Assembly (NCBI GenBank): GCA_945643635.1
Contig: CALZFC010000001.1
Coordinates: 7,194,501 to 7,258,500, forward strand
Source: Allodiplogaster sudhausi
Lineage: Eukaryota; Nematoda; Chromadorea; Rhabditida; Diplogasteridae
Direction: 5' to 3'
DNA length: 64,000 bases
This document shows, piece after piece, positions 24,432 to 37,000 of this stretch; within the stretch, counting starts at the first letter, position 1, and the number at the start of each line of letters is the position of its first letter. Under the pieces are notes generated by a model, which was given only the letters and a program-made list of their open reading frames with translations, was not told the DNA's origin and did not search any database. The position numbers and the translations under genes were made by a program.

Positions 24432-25311
24432 ATGGAGGGTGGTCCCAAGTTCACCCCAGCGCAGTCCGACTTCATCGTCGAGAGTGCCTACGACAGCCGC
24501 GAGAGTCTCTTCTCTGGAAATGCCAAGCGAGGCAAAGATGATAACCAGAAAAGGAACGCAATCTGGAAGAAGATAGAAGATCGCTTCTTGGTCAAGTTCC
24601 GCGTCCACCGGCCTGCCGAGAAACTCAAGGATCATCTTAAGTATCGTAAGAAGACTTTGAAGGAGAAGACGGCAAAGTGGAACAAGTTTGCATTTTCTTT
24701 ATAGGATTTCTGTTTGTTTGTCTTTTCATTCTTTCATATATTTTTTGGGATCGTTATTTATGGATGCCTATATCAGTGAACAGGATGTTTTGTTACTTTA
24801 GGTATCTTACAGCTACTGGCGGCGGGCTGGATGAGGAAGCCGAGAAACTGAGGGCCGAGCTAACAGATGAGCTCGGATACACCGACTACCTGCTCTGCCG
24901 GATGTTTGCCTCTACCCCAACATTCACTGGCGTTGGGGAAAAAGAGTTAGAAACTGGGGTGAGACCTTTTTACCTGCCTCTTTTCACGTGGTTTGAATAT
25001 GTGCATTTGCTTTTAAGTGGCTTCCGAATAACGAGGGCGCGGCGGCGAGCGATTCTACTCAACTGGGTCCTCGCGAGTCAGCTGGCTCGGTTCCTGCTAT
25101 TATTAAGGTGATAATTGTGATAATAATGTGATAATAGTTGTGATAATTGCGATGCAATAGATGATTGTGATGGTGCTCAACATTTATAGGTCGAGCAGCA
25201 GGAGCATCCTCCAAGTGCTTTTGCCCATACTCATGCGCATGGAGAAGGGTCGAATACGAAACACGCGCGCCGTCTCCCCATGAAAATAACTCGCAGTCGC
25301 GACCTGGAGGT
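24432..25311 (+). CDS. Myb/SANT-like DNA-binding protein of the Harbinger element
   Basis: Starts MEGGPKFTPAQSDFIVESAY. A helix-rich N-terminal domain with conserved aromatics (AIWKKIEDRFLVKF, RPAEKLKDHLKYRKKTLK) fits the Myb/SANT-like domain that partners PIF/Harbinger transposases. The first exon joins at about 24687 to 24801 (KYLTATGGGLDEEAEKLRAE), then in phase to 25018 (WLPNNEGAAASDST) and 25190 (VEQQEHPPSAFAHTHAHGEG, ending with a basic KHARRLPMKITRSRDLE near 25311). The KxxTGGG motif after the DNA-binding domain is typical of this family. In related elements this protein helps move the transposase to the nucleus and ends; that role is inferred from the family. The final exon is unclear. 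Confidence 0.75.
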
Positions 25312-25828
25312 AACTGAATGTAAAATTCGCTCTTTTTTTACTTTTGTTGTTATTGCAATAGCTTGTTTTCTTGATAGCATATTTATAATATTGTTCGAAC
25401 ATAAATAGAACATAACATATTACGGTAGCTTATACTGTAGTCTATGGAGACATGATATTTTATATTAGCATAAGTTATTGTTTTTTTAAAGGCATATCCT
25501 TTTTCAGTTCGAATATTACGGAAGATATTACGGTTTTTTTAGAGAAGAAAGAACTGTATTGCATTTCGTTTGCACGTTTTCTTTTATTAATAGAATATAA
25601 TGGAAAGTATTTAATAGAACATGATAGACGGTATTAATAGTACTTAATTGACGTTATTAATAGAACTTAATATAGGCATACTACAGTTCTTAGAGAAGTT
25701 ATTTAATTGCATTTAAGTACAGATTGTTCCATTTCAGAGTGTTATGTCTTTTTTTAAAATAAAATGTTTTCAAAGAATGATTCTTATCAAAAGTTTCAAA
25801 AATCATTTATCGTGCCACTTCATTTTAC

Positions 25829-26684
25829 TTACAGCATTGCAGAGACTTGATCACGGGGGTTTCGGGAATAGGGCGGGACAGGCAGTCTGCGGTTAGGTGG
25901 GCCAAGTGACATACGGCAGTAGCCTCTCGCGATCCCGTAGTTATGGAGTACGCAGCAGGCAAGTGCCACCCTTGCTGCCTTCTCGGGAGAGAGGCGGATA
26001 CGCGTTGAGAGGATCGTGAAGCGCCTTTTCAACATTCCGAAGGCTTGTTCAACAATGACGCGTGTCTTGGCGTGCTTCTTGTTAAACCTTGTCTGCTGCC
26101 GTGTCAAGGCCCCTCTGCTTGGATATGGTGTCATCATTCTCGGGCCATTCTTGAATCCGCTGTCTCCTGCCAGCGCGTATCCGGGATGGTTTCCCAATGC
26201 GTCCAGATTCGACTTCGCCGTGGACTGCGAATATATGAACGAATCGTGACCGGAGCCGGGGTAGCGTGGGTTCACGTAGAGGAATCTTCCTCTATAGTCC
26301 ACTATGGCCAGCATATTAAGTGCGCAGAAGCCTTTGCGACATCTGTATCCGCCAGCATGTGCTTCCGGGGTTAAGATGGGAATTAGGCTGCCGTCTACAG
26401 CTCCAATAACGTTGGGAAGGCCAGCAAAGCGTGAGAATCCCCTCGCCGTATGCTCGCGCCAGGCTGCGTCGTTGACAGGGAAGGAGATGAACTGGGACAC
26501 CATCGCCGGTTCAGTCAGCGCGTTTACCACGCGAGTTATGATGTCGGACACGACTCTCTGGCTACAGCCGAACCAATCAGCTATCACAGTTTGGTGGCTG
26601 TTTGTAGCAAGATATGAAATGGCCACGGCAATCTGCAAAACATCGTTTCTCTCACTCATGCTTTTTTTTGCTGAATTCTCTCTA

Positions 26685-26715
<31 letters not shown>

Positions 26716-26731
26716 ACCTTCCTCTCTCTCT

Positions 26732-26770
<39 letters not shown>

Positions 26771-27032
26771 AATCTATCACTGCCTATACATCTAATAGTC
26801 CTATTCCCTTTTGAATCCTTACCTGATTCCTCTTCGAGATGGCCCAGTTGTAGTCGTCGTCCGGTACGAGGTGTGCGTCGCACATCGTGGCCAGTTCATC
26901 CAACTCTCTCTTTCGAAAGCGATATTTCATGCGGAAAATCGCCGGATTCGTGATGCTGCGATGGGGATGCAGCCGGGTATATTCCATGTTCGCGGTCCTT
27001 CGCCGACGTCGATAGAGAAAAAGTGCAGCCAT
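25829..27032 (-). CDS. PIF/Harbinger (HARBI1-type) DDE transposase
   Basis: Two exons in phase, 26823-27032 and 25829-26632, give 337 residues. The join is NWAISKRNQ to IAVAISYLATNSHQ through a strong TTTTGCAG acceptor; an alternative start MSERNDVLQ inside the intron gives a shorter frame. Helix-turn-helix-like region followed by the catalytic DDE nuclease: VIGAVDGSLIPI (first Asp), RYPGSGHDSFIY (second Asp), GDSGFKN and KTRVIVEQAFGMLKRRF (Glu). All three acidic residues are present and the frame is open, so it may be active. An Arg-rich N terminus (YRRRRRTANMEY) could be a nuclear signal. It lies convergent to the Myb-like gene. Confidence 0.9.
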
Positions 27033-27237
27033 CTGTTGACTCTTGCTGAGAGAGACTAAGAAGGACCGCCGCTTCTGCTCGAGGATAGGAAACGAAATAA
27101 ATCTTTGCCACCCGCCAGATAGTGATAGGTGGAGGAAGAAAGTAAAAGGTGGAGGAAGAAGGTGCCGGGGCGACTTGGAGGGTGGCGGTAGCTCCCCCGA
27201 GTTCTCCCCCCAAAAAAGCGACACTTTGCTACGGCGG

Positions 27238-27990
27238 CAGAGGAGAAGACGCGAGGAATGATGGGGTAACAATCGGATTTCGCCTTTTATTTCGTTTTTA
27301 ACTGGATTAACGGACCATTAGAATATGCAGTTCGTAATAAGTCAGGAACATTTTTTTTCGAACGCGGCCAACCTTTCGAAATTTCGCAAGGTTTTTATCG
27401 ATTTCATAACAAAACTAATCCTTTTCCTCACAAACACACGTTTCGTAAATAACATTCTAGAAGATTATGAAATCCTGATTTTGACATTTCCGAGCCGATT
27501 GTTATCAGCAGGCTCCACTAAAACAGCTCATTCTTCTAAATGATATTACTTGAAAAAAGCGCAATTTTTTAAGGCGTCGCTGACGGAGGATAAGTATCAG
27601 TCTTTTTAGGAAGTTGTTCTTTCTTTAACAGCAATGAATTTACTACAGTTTTTGCTTATCAGTTACAAGAGATTTGTTGTGAAAATAAATAAATAAATAA
27701 ATAAATAGAATAAAAACTGTAATGCTTTTGTTTCTGTTGTATTTTCTAAACCAGTGACAGCAAAACCGCTGTGTCCCAGTACAATCATGCCTCCTTCAAT
27801 ACTCTAGCAAACAACAACAACTAATGTATGAATAGTACTTGGAATCCAGGTTACGAACAACTGTATTTTTTGCATATGACATACATAATATACATATTAT
27901 GTATTATGTAAGATGGTGAACAAGTTACATGTATGCACTTCGTCTCCCACCTCGACCTTCTTCAACTCCCGCCCCGCCCCAGGGATACTG
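27238..27990. other. Right remainder of duplication unit 1 and spacer
   Basis: 27238-about 27820 matches 29632-30225. The AT-rich spacer 27830-27990 contains a segment (about 27915-27975, cttcgtctcccacctcgacc) that recurs at 33315-33370 inside an intron of the chitin-binding gene, so it is a dispersed repeat. No gene is supported. Confidence 0.55.
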
Positions 27991-27991
27991 T

Positions 27992-30225
27992 CAGCTTATC
28001 AAATAGTTTGATTCCTTTGTGATATAGTTTAGGAATTTTTTTAATTTACCAATGACACGAATATAAATTTCTGCGACTGCTCGATTTGATAGATGAACAC
28101 GTGAAGTTTGCATTTTATATATGTATGTATGTAGTTCTAAACTAGATTAACAGATGACAGGAAACAATCTGCTGTAATTCGTCATTTTCAAGCACGATTG
28201 TATTGCAGCAAGGGGCCGAATCAAGGCAAGTGCCCTTTTTCATGCGAGGTAAACAGTTCAGTAGTGAGCCTATGTTCATATATGCTGAGCTTGATTTGAA
28301 AAATACGCGAAGTTTCTCGTAAAGGAAGGAGTGAACGTGAAGGGAGTTTTAACACTTTCCATATTAATCCGACGGTTCCATCGTCAGAGGAGAGGAAAGA
28401 TAAAGCGGTATATTGCTCTTTTTTCTTTAAATTAAGATGGCATTTTTAGATTAAGATGACGAAATCGTGCCGATTAGTTCGTAAACTTCAGAACGCCATA
28501 GTCCTCACAATGTCTTCTTCCATTGTGTTCATTCAGGAGTAAACAACATTAAAGAGCCTTTTCGTGCGCATCTTCCAACTCCGTGAACATGTTACGAAAG
28601 TTGAAAGTCATGGCAAGAGGAGGAGAATTTATCTGGAGAAGGCGAAAGGAAGGTGTTCGTTCTAGTCATCTGTCGCGCTTCGTAGCCAACCGATCGAGCC
28701 AACGCTCGCATTTCAGGGAATCCTTGAGTGTCTGCTCTTCGTGATTGAAGCATTTCAGTCCCAAAGTGTCAGGATCGGTGTAGGACACTTTTCCATTCGG
28801 GCAGTTCGTGTTGCAGAAGTGGAGGACCGTGAGGTAGTAGTCGTTCCACTGTAATATGTAAGTCAATCAATTATTAAAGTTGCTACACAAGAAATAGATA
28901 TTGCATAGCAACGACGAACACAGAAGGGACCGCCATTGTCGCCTCCGTTTCGTCCGTATTCTCCATTGTTGAATTCGATGCCATCCACTTCGGAAACGAG
29001 CGTATCGTCTGAAGCAAATTATGAATTGTGTAGAATTCTCCAAGATATGTTGTCTTAAAGAGTCCCCAAATGGTAAAAAGGGGTCCCTAACGGGTCCCTC
29101 CTATTCTTTCTGCGGCCGCGCTGCAGGCAATTAAACCTTCGCTAAAAACTTCAATTCCATCAATATTATCCCAAAAACTCTCAAAGGAAATCAATTTCTT
29201 TGCATGAGCGAGATTCCTTTTTTTTGTTCTGATATGTGTTGTTCATGGAGGAAAAAAATGTAGAATTCCATATAAGCTCACCGCCAAAATAGCGGTAGTC
29301 CCAGAGGCGGACTTTGGCAGTGGTCTTGTTCATATAGCCGTCGCACGTGAGATGGAAGTTCACCATAATACGCTTCGTATCAACCAGCGATGCTCCCACG
29401 AAAAGGAGAAGGAAGAGGCGAAGCAACATTCCTGGCAAAGGAAGAGCCATTTCAATTATGAACTATTGTGGGCACTTTATGGATAATGTAAATTAATATA
29501 GATAGAGCATGCAGGTTAGGACTTGAACAATAAACCATTACTGCAGATTGAGATATTATAGCATACTATATGAGAGGAGGGAGGAAGAAATGAGCGAGAG
29601 GAGAGGAGAGCTGACCCAGAGACGACAGAACTCCAGAGGAGAAGACGCGAGTAATGATGGGGGAATATTCGGATTTCGCCTTTTATTTCGTTTTTAACTG
29701 GAGTAACAGGCAATTAGAATATGCAGTTTTCTTTCGATTTCGTAATAAGTCAGGAACATTTTTTTTCGCACGCGGCCAACCTTTCGAAATTTCGCAACAT
29801 TTTTATCGATTTCATAACATAACTACTTCATTTCCTCACAAACACACATTTCATAAATAACAATCTGGAAAATAATGAAATCCTGATTTCGACATTTCCG
29901 AGCCGATTGTTGTATCAGCTGGCTCCACTAAAACAGCTCATCTTCTAAATAATATAAGATGATAAGAGCACAATTTTTCAAGGCGTCGCTGACAGAGGAT
30001 ATCAATCTTTTTAGGAAGTTGTTCTTTCTTTAACCGCAATGAATTTATTAAAGTCTTTGCTGTAATCAGTTACAAGAGACTTGTTATAAAAATAAATAAA
30101 TAAATAAATAAATAGAATGAAAACTGCAATACTTTTGTTTCTGTTGCATTTTTCAGCCAGTGACAGCAAAACCGCTGTGTACCAGTACAATCATGCCTCC
30201 TTCAATACTCTAGCAAACAACAACT
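27992..30225. repeat. Tandem duplication unit 2 (TTL copy 2, empty Harbinger site)
   Basis: Direct repeat of unit 1 without the transposon; the junction at about 29632-29637 reads actccagaggagaag with one CAG. It ends with an AAATAAATAAATAAATAAAT run at about 30090-30115 that unit 1 has too (27687-27710). Confidence 0.9.
28666..29450 (-). CDS. Transthyretin-like (TTL) family secreted protein, copy 2
   Basis: Three exons in phase: 29282-29450, 28920-29008 and 28666-28848 (146 residues). It is very similar to copy 1: signal peptide (MLLRLFLLLFVGASLV, one residue shorter), LTCDGYMNKTTAKVRLWDYR, DDTLVSEVDGIEFNNGE region, LTVLHFCNTNCPNGKVSYT. Differences cluster at VSYTDPDTL (VSYTGSQSL in copy 1) and at the C terminus, which stops at ATKRDR while copy 1 continues for nine residues. 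Both copies keep splice sites and open frames, so both may be expressed. Unlike copy 1, no transposon follows. Confidence 0.75.
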
Positions 30226-31069
30226 AGTTCATGAAACAGAACTTAATGCATACATATATGTATGTAAGTTTGTATGTAGCAATCAGCAAATCTGAATTCA
30301 TATCGACAAATATTAATTATATGTGGGTCGTAATTCCTGACGAAGTTCAACTTGAATCGCTAGCTGATCATTTTTGTTCAGTTCTCTATAATACAGAATA
30401 TGAAGTGTTATTCTCGGCATTACGTGTTCAATTATTAACAAATTATATCATAAAATCATATAAATATTTAGTATTGTCGTCTAATAATTCTTGCAATCTC
30501 GTTTCATGCACTCTCCATTCACGAGCAAAATCTCATCATAGCAATCAGCAATCCTATTCTTTCTGCTGTCCTTCTTCGCCATTTGCCATCGAGAACGCAA
30601 TCTTTCCAGTATCACATTATTTTCACAATTTTATATACTGTTTACTTTTTATATTTCATTTACTTATCATTAAAATTGCGAAAATAATGTGATACTGAAA
30701 AGATTTATTTTACAAACGCTCATGCCTTCGCTTTGTTTTTCTCGATTGCTGACTTTGTGCCAACAATCAACACGCTCACAATGCTCTTCGTTGTTCTTCA
30801 ATACAAGAGGTGGCTCTTATTGTCGCAATTTCTTCGCAAAACAAATTTCTCTAACACATTTTTTGCATACATTTTTTTTCCTATTTTCAGATTTATTCTT
30901 CAATCATTGGTGCCTCTCCTTCTCCGTAGACGTCAGACGTGGACGAATTCCCCAACGAGCGTCTTTACTCTTCAAAGCACCACAGTCGCGTCTTCAAAAC
31001 AACATAGGTACTTCATTCATTCACTTTAATAATATAATGAAGCTAGTATCAAGAATGAGAGCAACTTTA
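30226..31069. other. Gap with a hairpin and a possible receptor fragment
   Basis: An inverted repeat (arms about 30599-30633 and 30671-30706) looks like a small MITE. On the plus strand, 30725-30840 reads FALFFSIADFVPTINTLTML then FVVLQYKRW, resembling the last transmembrane helix and tail of a nematode seven-helix receptor; no upstream helices were found. A 153-codon AT-rich frame at 30231-30692 is not convincing. Confidence 0.35.
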
Positions 31070-34000
31070 TCAGTGTTTCCACATGAATTTTGTAATGTTT
31101 GGGGAGATGCACCGAAAGGGGGGGGGGGTGGTGGTGGAAGTGTAGCTGCTCGGCTGGCCATTATAGCCGCACTCCGGCACATTGGCCATATGGTCGCAAA
31201 TGGTCAGCCGCTGATTCCAGTAGGTGCCCGCGCCGCATGGCATGTGCACCCATCGGCCATTGGCACACTGGTAGAAGTTGGAGCAGTTCGAGCGGTCGCG
31301 GAGATAGCCATTCATCCCGGAGGACTCCTTCAACACAACCATTCTTTTTTCTCTCGCTCACTCTTAATCTTCTCTCTCTCACCCTCTCTTTTTCTCAGCC
31401 TCATTCGTTATTCAACACTCTCGCTCTCTGTCTTCACTCTTCAGTATAATTCACGCATTCCCTCTCTCTCTTATTTCATTATTATTTAATGGCTCTCTCT
31501 TCACTCTCCATTCTAATTCTCTCTCTCTCTCTCTCTCTCTCTTTCCAACTTCCCCTCCTGACCTGGCATGGCTCAGTGTACGTATTGCATCGATATCCTG
31601 GATCGCAGTAGCCGTTCCGGAAGCCTGCTCCATAGTCACACGAGCGCGTCTCGTACCGACCGTGGACGCACAGCTTAAAGAAGCAAAAAAAAACTCACTA
31701 TTGAATTCGCGCCATTTTGCCTGACACAGGGTCATTTAGAGAGACAACAGTCAGGAAAATTCAGATAACTTACAGTTGAGGCTCGCGCTCCTTTAAAGAA
31801 CATCTCTAGCGTCCCTCCAATTGGAGAAATTACAGAAACGGAGACTAATATTCAAAATGCACCTTAAACTTGGTGCAGTCGTACTGGTCGGCCTTGGTCT
31901 GGCCATCGTAGCACTCGAACGACGGCTGGTGATAGTTGGGGGGCGGAGCCGGCGGCGAGTCATGATAGCCTTGCTTGGAGGGCGCAGAGTACGCGGCGAC
32001 ACATTGTGAAAGCTGAAAGGGATTAGCTTTCTTTCCTAGCTTCACTTCATTAAAAAATATATATATTTTATGCTGTTTTAATTTGACTCAGAATGGTGCC
32101 CCATTATCTGAACAATGTTTAAACGCAAAGAAATAAATGACTACTTCAAAAAAATATATACATATAATTAACCAACATTAGCATCGAAATAACTGCCTTT
32201 CGCGCACTCCCTCTTTTGCCAGCCACTGTAGTCGCAGACGTCGTAGCCGAGAGGATCCTGAGAATTCAATTGAAGATATGGATAAATAGCTGTTGCTTTC
32301 CCCTAACAATAAGAAACCTGCTGATGAGGGCGGACAGCCCCATAGAAGCAGCCGGGAGCAGCGGGCGGGTGATAATCTTTAATGATCTTTTGTATCTCTC
32401 TCTCTCATTCTCTCTGATTGTCTTTCTCTTTGACCCTCTCTCTCTCTATCTCTCTCTCTCACTCTCTCTCTCTTCCATCTTTCTCATCCTTGCCACCGTA
32501 ACCTGGCTTCTGGATCGGACACTTGTATCTCTCATCACATCGTCCGTTCACGAAGCACTGGTTGTCCGGGCAGACGCCCTGGCGCCATTCTTGCTTGTAG
32601 CAGATACTGCACGTTTGGAGTCAAATTATACATTACACTTACAGCTCTTTCTATTATTATTTATAATGAGTAAATGTTTATGGTAAGATAGATATTGAGA
32701 GCGTCTAATATACATAGACAGATGAGACATAAAGGTTCAAGTGAAGTCTGTCAGAATTTCAATTTATAGTATCTAGATGAGAACGACATGGAAATTAGCA
32801 ACCGATATTCGCCGCATGCCGGCAGATACTGCGTCGCATAGTCTTGGCAGTACGGCTGGCTTCCGGGCGATGTCGAGTGGTATCTAGATTGGTTGACCTC
32901 TATTTTTCCACTCTCCCAATTTAACACTGTGGCATCATTTCTTTAAACGGTTCGAGAACTTGGTTTCCATGAATTTTCTTTACTTGTTTCGAGGGGTCTG
33001 ATTTTACTGGCTCTGTGCCAAAAGGGGAAAAAATGCCATCTAAATGACGTCATCGCTCCGACCTGCTCGAGCACATCTTCCTCGCCGGGTCGTAGTGCGT
33101 GCCCTGCGGGCACTGAGTCCGCTGCAAGTAGCCGTCGTCCTCGCAGCGCCAGTAAAACGTGTCGTCGTACGAGTCGGGCTGCGAGTAGTCGCCCTGCGAA
33201 GAGCCGGCTTGTTTACTTGTTTACTACTTACCTATATAGCGAAGGATCCTGGCATCTATTCGAGCTAACCAATTATGTATGAATACGTATTTGGACAAGA
33301 TGGGCATTCGTGAACAAGTTATTTATACTTCGTCTCCCACCTCGACCTTCTTCAACTCCCGGCCCCGCCACCCAGTATCCGTGTCAGACAACGGACAAAC
33401 AAAGGAGTGTCGCCAGAACGGTATAGGAATGTTCAAAGCACAGCAACCACTGAATCTTCTCAAGTCACCGGTCGGAAAAATGATGAATGAGAACGTGCAA
33501 GAAGAGAAGAATGAGCTGTTTGGGAAGACAAGGATTACCATATCAGCAATGCGAAAAACTCGAATCATGCAAAAGGTCTGAAAAGTACAAATATGCAGAG
33601 AAATGATGACTATAAAACTCGATCGAGGATGCAAGGAGCATCAGAGTCGCTGGAATCTGCCGCGTAAGAATGTTTCGCCCCTTCCCTCGCCATCGCGGGA
33701 TCAGCCGAAGCCGCTCCGTGCAGCACGAGCCAGACGCCAGCGCCTTCCTCTCTCGAAGCACGCGTGCGCGCCTTCATCAGGATGATTGAAGAGCATAATG
33801 CCTCGCTGAACCGTCGCCTGGATACGATGGACGAGCTGCTCCGTGAGATTCTGGCAGCTCTCAACGGACCCGCCGCCCACCTTCAAGGAGACAGCAGCAG
33901 CCGAGACTAGTAGCCTTTCTGCTGTCGTCCCTCGCACGAACGCCTGCCTCCTATCCCACTCACGAGGATGAGCCCTTGTGAGAGTCGATAAATAAAACCT

Positions 34001-37000
34001 TGTTAATGTTGCCCTGTTCTCAAGGCATCCGTTCAAAGGGAGACGTAGAGATGTGATAATCTCGAATGTTCTCCTTGTCATGATACAAAATTGCTTAGAT
34101 GTCCGAGATGTAGGCAATTGCCGAACTCTTTTGATTGTCAAGGGACAGAGAAGCTGCATATATGCTTTGAACTCCTTCCTCGTTGACGTAATATCGAGCT
34201 TGCCTACGCTGAGAAGTAGGTCAACCGAACTCTGTGCACCGATTTCGGGCAGGTATCACGTTTAATAACATGACATTCTTTTTTAGTCAACTTCTGCCTT
34301 TCGATGCAGAAGAATCGCAGGCTTAGCTCAGGGAATCAGGCCAACAATAACGGGAGCAACCGCTCACGAAGAGACTATGAGGGAGGAATGACAAGGAATG
34401 CCGTGAAAACTCAATATAAATGGAATATCACTTGCTATGTCAATGAGGGAAAGGGCAGGCAGGAAGCAAGTGTTCGGAATTGAACATTCCGTTACATATG
34501 TACATATGCATATATAGTACCTCACGTTTGCATATTTGCCTATCTGCACAATTCCTCTCATCTACATGCACTTATGCCAAGTCTACTTTATCCGAGTCTT
34601 ACTTAAATAAGCCGGTTTATCTCCCGAAATAAAAATTGTCCTCTCGGGCTATCACCGTGTTTGCACCTTTTTTCCAAGTATAATGTAGTACATAACTACC
34701 TCAAGGTCGAGAATAACCTAGCCAAACATTCTGTCAACTTGCCAACCTGGCACAAGTATTGCGGATATTGCTGCTGCTGCTGCTCATGATGATGAGACGG
34801 CGATTGTGGGGGCGGTGCCGGTGGAAATGCTGGCGGAAGATGATGAAAGGATGGCGGCGGCGGCGCCGGAGGAAAGGACGGCTTCTGACGGAAAGCGCCC
34901 GGCCGCTGCACCGGCGAGTCGAGTCCGTCGCCGCTCGACGGCCATCGATTTGGCAACTCGCGCGGTTGCACGGAAAAGGGCGTAATATCTCTTTTTTTAA
35001 TTGGCGCCTGGCCAAAAAAGTATCATAATCAGCCATTAGCTTGTAAAAATGGTAAGGAATATTAATATTGCGAACATATGTATTTAGATTTGTGGCGGGA
35101 AAAAGAATAATAAATAATGATAATAATAATAATTATTATTATTAATTACTATAATAATGATAATAATAACCTAGCGACTGCTCGCCTGGCGAGAGGGGGC
35201 CGGGAAAGCCGTTGGGGCGCTGCGGCGGGAACATGGGCGGCGGCAGGAACTCCGCGAAAGGCAGCGGCTCCTCTTCGTCCTCCTCGCCCTCGATGACGTC
35301 ACCCTCATGGTGGTGACCGTGATGATGCTTGTTGTTGTTGCTGTGATGTCGAGCATGTCCGTGTCCTTTGTTTGGGAAATAAAACTGGTTTTTTTATCTA
35401 ACTCTCACTCTCTCTTTAAATTTCCTTTTTGTTCAAATTTAATCTTGTAAATTCAATATGTTTTTTTTGTGACAATCATATTGAATTTATAAGATTATAT
35501 TTTCACAATATTTTTAGCTTACTAATAAAGTTAAATTATATAAGAAAAAATCTTCCAACTCGCATACGAAGCACTCAGCTCCTCCTCACAAACGCCGTGC
35601 TTCTTGCAACCGCCCGATGACTCGTCTGGAGCAATATTCAATATTGTCAACTTCACTATATCTCTTACTTTTTGTAGGTAACCGTTTACTTGGAGAGCGA
35701 AGATATCATAGATGACTTGAAGTATAGAGAGAGAGGGAAGAGAGTGAGAGAGACACAGAGGGAATCAGAGAATTACCGTAAACACAGCCCTTGCCGCAGG
35801 ACAGCTCGAGCCATCTTCCGCCCACGCACTCGAGCACAGCGCGACATTTCGTCAATGGGATCAGCGCTCGCTGCGAAGCGTACTCTCTCTTTCTCTCTCT
35901 ATTTCTTTCCTACTCTCCCTCTCTCCCTCTTCTCTCTCTCTATTTCTCTCTTTCTTTCTTATTGACTCCTTCCCTCTCTCTCTCTCTCCATTCTTTGTAA
36001 CACTCTTTGTATTTATCTCGTTATCTATCTCTCTTACTCTCTCTCTCTCAATCACTCTCTCTCGAACCATCTCCATCTTCTCTCTCTCTTCTCTTCTGAC
36101 CTCTCCTTCTCTGCAGACGGCGACCTTGCCTCCCTTGGCGCATGCCATCGGATCGAGCAGCCTTGACGACGTGCACTTGGCCTTCACAGGATCTACGCCG
36201 TGTCTGGCTTCGAGCATCTAAAAGATATCATTTGCATACATATATCAACAGCCAGAAGATTTCTAGCAGTCTCTACAAGTTTTATGTTTTAAAACACTGC
36301 ATATGTATATCACAATCAGCGAGGTATGGACTTACATATATGCAAAATAGCAAATATGCATGTATGTAGTAGGTGTAGGTCGCTGAGAAATGGAATTCAC
36401 CTCGCAAGTTTCCATTTGAGTTTGCTCGAGCACTCGTAGTACGCTTGGCAGTCGGTCTCGTGCGACTTTGTTTCACCCTAAATTATTTTTTTTTGTATAT
36501 ATATATTTTTTCCTTTTTGTTTTACTGTATACAAATGTTATTTCGTTTATATTTGCTAACTCCAAAGCGAGGGAAATAAAATCTTCGTTAAAAGAAATAA
36601 TATTTATAGTGTGTCCAAGAGTGAGAGCTTGCCTGGAAACACTGCATCGGCGACTCGGGCAGCGGAATCGGCTGCTTTAGCGCGCATTCCGAGCATTCGG
36701 GCACAAAGTGGCCGGTGGCGTTCTCGCGACAGCGCGCTGTCTCGTAACTAACAGAACGGAAGGTTACGGTATGCTCGGGTGCACCAAAAAAGATCAGATG
36801 AAGAATGTGACGTCACCAAACCTGCCCATGTCCGAGCATCTCTGGAAGGTCCTGCAGTTTGTAGTCTGAACAATGTCACCAGGGATGCAGATGGATTCCT
36901 GTGTAACATCTTTATCAGTCTCGATAACAAATGCATTATAATAATTTACTTAAAGCGTGCACCATCTGACCAAACCATCTTAAATATGTATATACTTTAA

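Larger units (their letters stand above)
23904..27237. mobile_element. PIF/Harbinger DNA transposon, complete, 3334 bp
   Basis: Terminal inverted repeats start CCGCCGTAGCAAAGTGTCG and continue through a G-rich stretch about 40 bp long. They are flanked by a 3-bp duplication CAG (23901-23903 and 27238-27240), the right length for PIF/Harbinger. Inside are a plus-strand Myb/SANT-like gene and a minus-strand DDE transposase, the usual two-gene layout. The tandem duplicate at 29632 shows the empty site with a single CAG. Confidence 0.93.
22446..27830. repeat. Tandem duplication unit 1 (TTL gene region, with Harbinger insertion)
   Basis: Unit 1 comprises 22446-23903 plus 27238-about 27820 and matches unit 2 (27992-about 30225) in direct orientation. 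The 3.3 kb between 23904 and 27237 is a transposon absent from unit 2. The homologous ends are cagcttatcaaat at the left and aatactctagcaaacaacaac at the right. Small indels separate the units (for example around 28200-28420, longer in unit 2), so the event is not brand new. Confidence 0.9.

Noticed and set aside
30231..30692. 153-codon plus-strand frame
   Set aside because: AT-rich, low-information composition, overlaps an inverted repeat, and no recognisable domain.
33675..33910. Independent host gene inside the chitin-gene intron
   Set aside because: The coiled-coil frame is preceded immediately by a stop, has no start or partner exons, and lies beside a dispersed repeat; element debris is more likely.
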